Positions 6,487 to 10,251 of a stretch of DNA of 10,251 nt are shown here, one piece after another; positions within the stretch are counted from its first letter, which is position 1; each line of letters opens with the position of its first letter. The stretch is from Fibrobacteres bacterium CG2_30_45_31. GTDB lineage: Bacteria > Fibrobacterota > Fibrobacteria > Fibrobacterales > Fibrobacteraceae. Made by a program: the position numbers and the translations under genes. The notes under the pieces are model-generated. The model was not told the DNA's origin. It worked only from the letters and a program-made list of their open reading frames with translations, and did no database searches. The stretch spans positions 1-10,251 of the forward strand of contig MNYL01000065.1 of assembly GCA_001873075.1 (NCBI GenBank), read 5' to 3'.

Positions 6487-7695
6487 CTACCTAACATAGA
6501 CAAAAGATCTCATTTTCCAAAGCAAACTGGGCGAGGTACAAAGGACCGTAAAAAAGATACGGAAAAGGGTTCTGTTTTTTTGCGGAATCCGAGCAAGCTT
6601 ATGAGCCGCTTTGTCAAAATGACAATCTTGAATGCTCGAAAATGCCACTTTTGCCTTGCTAAGTCGTAAATGAGTATTCCCTTGAGCCTTCATCCAACGA
6701 GCATAAGTCTCCGCTTCAATGGATTTCTTTTCCGTCGTTGAATTTGTATTCAACCATTTCCAAGCACATTCACCTACAATATGACCGCTATCAAGAGCTT
6801 CCACAATGCCAGAGCGACTGATTGGATTCACACAACTCGCCGCATCACCCGATTTGAAAAAACCAGCGACAGCAATGGGTTTCAATGATTGCCCACAAGC
6901 AATGGCACCGCCGTGAATCGACTTCACGACTGCCGAAGGATAATACTTTGCAAGAAACTGCTGCAACATGACTCTCGGAGAATGAGTTTTCAAATATTTC
7001 CGACCATTCACAAGTCCTATATTCACCGTTTTGCTATCACGAGGAAAAACCCAACCATAGCCCCCCGGGAAATACTTGTTTCCAAACAGAAGTTCTATAT
7101 GCTTAGGATTATGTTCCACATTTTCCACAATAGCAAAGATTGCCGGTTCTAAGTCGTTATCCCCTGCCTCTAGAGTTTCCAACAGAGGAACGCCGTGCGT
7201 TAATTTCGCACCAGGACCCGTTGCATCTACAATCACTGGAGCACGAACAGAGCTGATAACGCCATCGATGCAGACATCTACGTTCCAAAAGCCTTCAGAA
7301 TCTCTAAACAAGCTTTTGCATTCTGCCGAAAAATGACAAAAAGCACCTTTTTTTTCGACTTTTTCTGCCATTTCCCTATGAAACAGGGCGCGATTCAATA
7401 TGTAGCCACAATCATCCTCAGTAAAGTCCACCTTCGTCCCGTCAGGAGAAGTAAAATACACACCGTCAAGATGTTGTCGAATCCAAGCTTCATTGGAAGG
7501 CCAAAACTGTTCCAATGCTTTTTTGGAAACAGCTTCGGCGCAAGAAACAGGCTCACGCCATGGTTCCTTTTTATCCAAAATAGCAACGCGACATTGTCCA
7601 TCAGAGACAGAACAAAGCGTATAAGCGGCGTTCAAACCCGCAGGACCAGCCCCACAGACTACAACATCATACTCTTTAGCCAATTTTTGAGCCAT
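6487..7695 (-). CDS. Geranylgeranyl-reductase-family FAD-dependent oxidoreductase
   Basis: The 402-residue flavoprotein has a Rossmann FAD-binding start (VVVCGAGPAGLNAA, 11-24), the substrate-cavity motif PVSCAEAVS (49-57) where the family usually has a Cys-Gly-Glu, then GYILNRALFHREMA (97-110). It also has the family hallmark FPGGYGWVFPRDSKTVNIGL (209-228) and the second FAD motif KSGDAASCVNPISRSGI (281-297). Family members reduce prenyl chains of archaeal lipids, chlorophyll/tocopherol precursors or menaquinone side chains, but many bacterial ones have no known substrate. The C-terminal 25 residues are hydrophobic and basic (LFRIFFTVLCTSPSLLWKM), suggesting a membrane-surface contact, which would fit an isoprenoid substrate. 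ATG at 7695 has no clear Shine-Dalgarno. It heads the flavoprotein-sufE-membrane protein operon. Confidence 0.9.
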   Translation of the reverse strand: MAQKLAKEYDVVVCGAGPAGLNAAYTLCSVSDGQCRVAILDKKEPWREPVSCAEAVSKKALEQFWPSNEAWIRQHLDGVYFTSPDGTKVDFTEDDCGYILNRALFHREMAEKVEKKGAFCHFSAECKSLFRDSEGFWNVDVCIDGVISSVRAPVIVDATGPGAKLTHGVPLLETLEAGDNDLEPAIFAIVENVEHNPKHIELLFGNKYFPGGYGWVFPRDSKTVNIGLVNGRKYLKTHSPRVMLQQFLAKYYPSAVVKSIHGGAIACGQSLKPIAVAGFFKSGDAASCVNPISRSGIVEALDSGHIVGECAWKWLNTNSTTEKKSIEAETYARWMKAQGNTHLRLSKAKVAFSSIQDCHFDKAAHKLARIPQKNRTLFRIFFTVLCTSPSLLWKMRSFVYVR

Positions 7696-7710
7696 ACGGG
7701 GAGCAAAATA

Positions 7711-7730
7711 GCTTTTATTTAAAAGCTTTT
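7711..7730. promoter_or_regulatory. Overlapping AT-rich palindromes in divergent intergenic region
   Basis: GCTTTTATTTAAAAGC (7711-7726) is an inverted repeat with a 6-7 bp stem, and AAAAGCTTTT (7721-7730) is a perfect palindrome sharing its right arm. They lie 16 bases upstream of the flavoprotein start, near a possible minus-strand -10 (TATTTT, complement of 7704-7709). An operator is possible. A terminator is less likely because no gene runs into it. The rest of 7696-7814 is AT-rich with T-runs and shows no confident -35/-10 pair for the pentapeptide gene. Confidence 0.35.
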
Positions 7731-7814
7731 TTGTTTTTCTTAACCGATTAACCTTTTTTTATTTATTTTAGGGCTATTCATTTTTTTGGGTAATTCTTAA
7801 AAAGGGATCAAGAC

Positions 7815-9242
7815 ATGAATATGGACCTTAAATTGACCTCTAGACTCGGTATCCTCCTCGTTGCAACCGTTGTTTCCGGTACCTTCGCTCAAGAAGCAAC
7901 CAGTGACTGGCGCAACAAGGATATCAACGTATCTTTCAGAGACAAGCGAATTGATGGTTTCCGTTTCGATGGAGCCAAAGCAGTTCAGGGCGTTACTGAC
8001 TTCCAGCGCGTTACCGGTGACGGTGCATCCTTTGAAGATGCCGACTTGACAGGCGTTAAATTTCAAAATGCCGTGATGAATAGCCCCAACTTCCAAGGGG
8101 CAAACCTCACGAACGTGATTATCAGCGGTGCCGATATGCGTGAGTCTGATTTCAAAAATGCCAACATGCAAGGTGCGAATCTTTATCGTGCAACGCTTCT
8201 CGACAGCCGTTTCCCTAAGGCGAATTTGACAGGAGCCCGCCTGGATGCGATGAAAGTTTCTGACCAGGCCGATTTCAGCAAAGCCAATTTAACTAACGCA
8301 TCTGTTGTGAACGTGGATTTGACCATGGCTGATTTTAGCAAAGCGAATTTGACCAACGCAAATTTCTCCCGTTCTCTCATGGGAAGTGCAAATCTCTCTG
8401 ATGCAATCATGGTGAAAACAGACTTCACAGCCTGTAACCTGATCAATGCCGATTTTTCTGATGTGAATTTACAGGAAGTGAATTTTTCCAAGGCGGGACT
8501 TTCTCGTGCCATTTTTAGTGGAACAGAATTCAACAACGTTAATCTTCAAGCAGCAGATCTTTCTCTCACAAGCTTCAATGAAGTAGATCTTTCCAAAACG
8601 CAACTGCAGATGGTTTCTTTTGCTCAGTCTGACCTCAAGAACATGACATTCAATGGCCAGGATCTTTCTGGAGCAGTCTTTGATAAAGGTGTTGTCACCA
8701 AGAGTTCCTTTGAAAAGAGCAAATTGAATGGAGCCTCCTTTTTTGATGCAGAAGTCAGTAAGGATGTGTTCAGAAATGCAGAAATGCAGAAGTCTGTGTT
8801 TGATGGAGCCTATGTGAGAAAAGATATTTTCGACAAGGCGGATCTCACCAAGGCAAACTTCTCCAACTCCACAATAGAGATGACTAGTTTTGACCTCGCT
8901 ACCATGACAGGCGCAAACTTCTCTGGTGCTAAGCTCAGCCAAGTTACCTTCCTCAATGCGAACTTGCAGAACGCAAAGTTTGATGCCGATACGAAAATGG
9001 AAGAAGTCGATTTTTCTGGTGCCGATCTTTCTCGTGCTAAAATCGAAAAGTTCACAGCTAAGAGCGTAATTTACGATGCCAAAACCAGTTTCCCTGACGG
9101 TTTCGAACCTCGTCAATACGGATTCACCAAACGTGGCGAAAAGGCTGCTAGTGTTTCTGTTGAGAAAAAGCAATCTTCAGTTTCTGACGATGCTATGCCG
9201 AAAAAGAAAAGAAGAAAGAAAAAAGTGGAAGACGACGAGTAA
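7815..9242 (+). CDS. Exported pentapeptide-repeat protein with basic tail
   Basis: The 475-residue protein starts with a signal peptide (residues 1-25, cleavage probably in TFA-QEA), so it acts outside the cytoplasm. Pentapeptide repeats of the A(D/N)LXX type fill about 71-412. The central residues run from Phe73 to Leu143 in one register, from Phe154 to Phe389 without interruption (48 repeats), and Phe400-Ile410 after a one-residue shift, about 66 in all. Such repeats fold into a right-handed four-sided beta-helix, here roughly 16-17 coils. The C-terminal 40 residues leave the fold and end in MPKKKRRKKKVEDDE, a dense positive patch with an acidic cap. AAGGG lies 8 nt before ATG 7815. The gene stands alone between a divergent operon and its own terminator. 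Function is unknown: a scaffold, surface-binding or anion-binding role is plausible. Similarity to gyrase-protecting Qnr/MfpA is structural only, as those are cytoplasmic. Confidence 0.93.
   Translation: MNMDLKLTSRLGILLVATVVSGTFAQEATSDWRNKDINVSFRDKRIDGFRFDGAKAVQGVTDFQRVTGDGASFEDADLTGVKFQNAVMNSPNFQGANLTNVIISGADMRESDFKNANMQGANLYRATLLDSRFPKANLTGARLDAMKVSDQADFSKANLTNASVVNVDLTMADFSKANLTNANFSRSLMGSANLSDAIMVKTDFTACNLINADFSDVNLQEVNFSKAGLSRAIFSGTEFNNVNLQAADLSLTSFNEVDLSKTQLQMVSFAQSDLKNMTFNGQDLSGAVFDKGVVTKSSFEKSKLNGASFFDAEVSKDVFRNAEMQKSVFDGAYVRKDIFDKADLTKANFSNSTIEMTSFDLATMTGANFSGAKLSQVTFLNANLQNAKFDADTKMEEVDFSGADLSRAKIEKFTAKSVIYDAKTSFPDGFEPRQYGFTKRGEKAASVSVEKKQSSVSDDAMPKKKRRKKKVEDDE
8268..8360 (+). repeat. 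60-bp-period internal duplication in the pentapeptide gene
   Basis: Residues 152-162 and 172-182 are identical (ADFSKANLTNA). The DNA copies (8268-8300 and 8328-8360) differ mainly at third codon positions. The 20-residue period is exactly one coil of the predicted beta-helix, suggesting growth by coil duplication followed by silent drift. Confidence 0.75.
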
Positions 9243-9261
9243 CCGTCTCTTTTCGAGTTTG

Positions 9262-9290
9262 AAAATCCCTCTCTTGCAGAGGGATTTTTT
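9262..9290 (+). terminator. Intrinsic terminator after the pentapeptide gene
   Basis: A perfect 11-bp stem (9262-9272 with 9278-9288, core TCCCTCT/AGAGGGA) encloses the loop CTTGC, and the right arm runs into a six-T tract (9285-9290). It begins 20 bases after the TAA at 9240-9242 and separates this gene from radA. Confidence 0.93.
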
Positions 9291-9330
9291 ATTGGTGTAG
9301 TTACTGACTTTTTTTGTCACTCTCATTTTC

Positions 9331-9336
9331 TACTAT
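9331..9336 (+). promoter_or_regulatory. Candidate -10 element close to the radA start
   Basis: TACTAT resembles a -10 hexamer and ends six bases before the radA ATG. No convincing -35 is found at the usual distance (TTGTCA at 9314-9319 is only 11 bp away) and no Shine-Dalgarno is visible before the ATG. Together these hint at a leaderless or very short-leader transcript, but the evidence is weak. Confidence 0.25.
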
Positions 9337-9342
9337 TGAATC

Positions 9343-10251
9343 ATGGCCAAATCAAAGAACGATACCGAATACGCGTGTTCAGAATGCGGAGGGATATCCT
9401 CAAAATGGGCAGGGAAATGTCCTCATTGTGGTGCTTGGAGTTCCTTAGTCGAAAGGCCTGTTCAAGAGATGCGCCCCACACGCGGACTCGGCGGAGATAC
9501 CACCCACGGGGTTTCCAGACCGTTGAAGAGTATTGCCACAAAAGACACCCAACGTTTGAGCACAGCGAACCCTGAATTCGATCGCACATTAGGCGGAGGG
9601 CTCGCTCCAGGTTCACTCGTTTTAATTGGGGGAGATCCTGGTATTGGAAAATCAACATTGGTTTTACAAACACTTGCCACCATGGCTGCTGCGGGCGTCA
9701 AAGCACTCTATGTGAGTGGTGAAGAAAGTGCCGTCCAAGTAAAACTCCGAAGCGAAAGGTTGCAAGTCTCAGGGAGTGATCTCTTACTTCTCTGCGAAAC
9801 AAGCCTTGAACGCATATTGGACGAAGCGAAACGCATTCAGCCAGAAATTTTGGTGATAGACTCTATTCAGACGGTCTATAAAACGGAGCTCCCGGGCACT
9901 CCGGGAAGCATTACCCAACTCCGCGAATGCACATTGGATTTAATGATTTATGCAAAAAATACCGGATGCATCACCCTTTTAGTGGGACATGTGACCAAAG
10001 ATGGCCAGATCGCAGGCCCTCGCATTTTGGAACACATGGTCGATACCGTCGCCTATTTTGAAGGGGACCGCAACAATCAATACCGAATTTTGCGCACCAT
10101 TAAAAACCGTTTTGGGGCCACTGATGAAATCGGTGTTTTCGAGATGACGGGTAGAGGTTTAGAATCCGTAGCCAACCCCAGTAAAATTTTTTTACAAGAC
10201 GCAGAAATTTCTGCCCCAGGAAGCGTTGTCAGTTGCACCATCGAAGGTTCC
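9343..10251 (+). CDS. radA: DNA repair protein RadA (Sms), N-terminal 303 residues; runs off the right edge
   Basis: RadA is a RecA-like ATPase that drives branch migration of recombination intermediates in DNA repair. The frame from ATG 9343 stays open to the window edge. It shows the N-terminal zinc finger (Cys12, Cys15, Cys26, Cys29), a linker, Walker A GDPGIGKST (97-105), SGEES just after it, a Walker B-like LVIDSIQTVY, VGHVTKDG, and the RadA-specific KNRFG motif (254-258). The last residues visible enter the region leading to the C-terminal Lon-protease-like domain. It follows a strong terminator, so it must have its own promoter in 9291-9342. No Shine-Dalgarno is recognisable ahead of the ATG. 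Confidence 0.97.
   Translation, partial: MAKSKNDTEYACSECGGISSKWAGKCPHCGAWSSLVERPVQEMRPTRGLGGDTTHGVSRPLKSIATKDTQRLSTANPEFDRTLGGGLAPGSLVLIGGDPGIGKSTLVLQTLATMAAAGVKALYVSGEESAVQVKLRSERLQVSGSDLLLLCETSLERILDEAKRIQPEILVIDSIQTVYKTELPGTPGSITQLRECTLDLMIYAKNTGCITLLVGHVTKDGQIAGPRILEHMVDTVAYFEGDRNNQYRILRTIKNRFGATDEIGVFEMTGRGLESVANPSKIFLQDAEISAPGSVVSCTIEGS

Noticed and set aside
8469..9173. Long minus-strand open frame (234 codons) inside the pentapeptide gene
   Set aside because: It is an antisense shadow created by the repeated codon pattern of the real gene, with no ribosome binding site and a composition mirroring the repeats.
9201..9242. Nuclear-localisation-like KKKRRKKK, suggesting a host-targeted effector
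   Set aside because: Any lysine-rich tail looks like this. No secretion system, host-interaction gene or other effector feature is nearby.
7815..9242. Qnr/MfpA-type gyrase-protection (quinolone resistance) protein
   Set aside because: Those proteins are cytoplasmic and about 180-220 residues; this one has a signal peptide and is more than twice as long.
1..10251. Defence island, prophage, insertion sequence or CRISPR array
   Set aside because: No transposase, integrase, restriction, toxin-antitoxin or spacer-repeat structure was seen; the genes are mostly core-type and evenly packed.

Overview
The window is a chromosomal housekeeping-type stretch from a Gram-negative bacterium. The likely source is a Fibrobacter-like (Fibrobacterota) organism. 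This is an inference from moderate GC, signal-peptide-bearing proteins with Ala/Ser/Asp-rich linkers, an NspC-type polyamine route, and a FecE-like ATPase whose motifs recall Bacteroidetes/Fibrobacteres homologues. No rRNA gene, tRNA, insertion sequence, CRISPR array or phage gene was seen. The coding density is high and no gene-free stretch exceeds 130 bases.

Layout, left to right. (1) 1-386 (+): the 3' end of a sigma-54-dependent activator. (2) 3821-420 (-): a tightly packed four-gene operon. In transcription order it encodes a secreted protein of unknown function, a FecCD-type permease, a FecE/BtuD-type ATPase and a TraB/GumN-family putative lipoprotein. The junctions are a 4-nt gap, an 8-nt overlap and a 14-nt overlap. 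This looks like a metal-chelate, heme or corrinoid importer without a recognisable binding protein. (3) 3951-5512 (+): nspC (carboxy(nor)spermidine decarboxylase) overlapping tsaE (t6A tRNA modification ATPase) by one base. (4) 7695-5472 (-): a second operon with a geranylgeranyl-reductase-family flavoprotein, sufE and a small single-span membrane protein. The 3' end of the last gene overlaps tsaE by 41 bases, convergently. (5) 7815-9242 (+): an exported pentapeptide-repeat protein of about 66 repeats with a lysine/arginine-rich tail, closed by a strong intrinsic terminator. (6) 9343 to the right edge (+): the first 303 codons of radA.

Functional links are mostly within operons. The importer operon could supply iron, heme or corrinoid, and SufE feeds sulfur into Fe-S assembly. 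NspC and TsaE are translationally coupled and both act on the translation machinery's environment (polyamines, tRNA modification). The least ordinary features are the importer operon's first and last genes, the missing Q-loop glutamine in its ATPase, and the regular Phe/aliphatic alternation in the pentapeptide protein. I did not find a clearly new multi-gene system, and the findings are scored accordingly.
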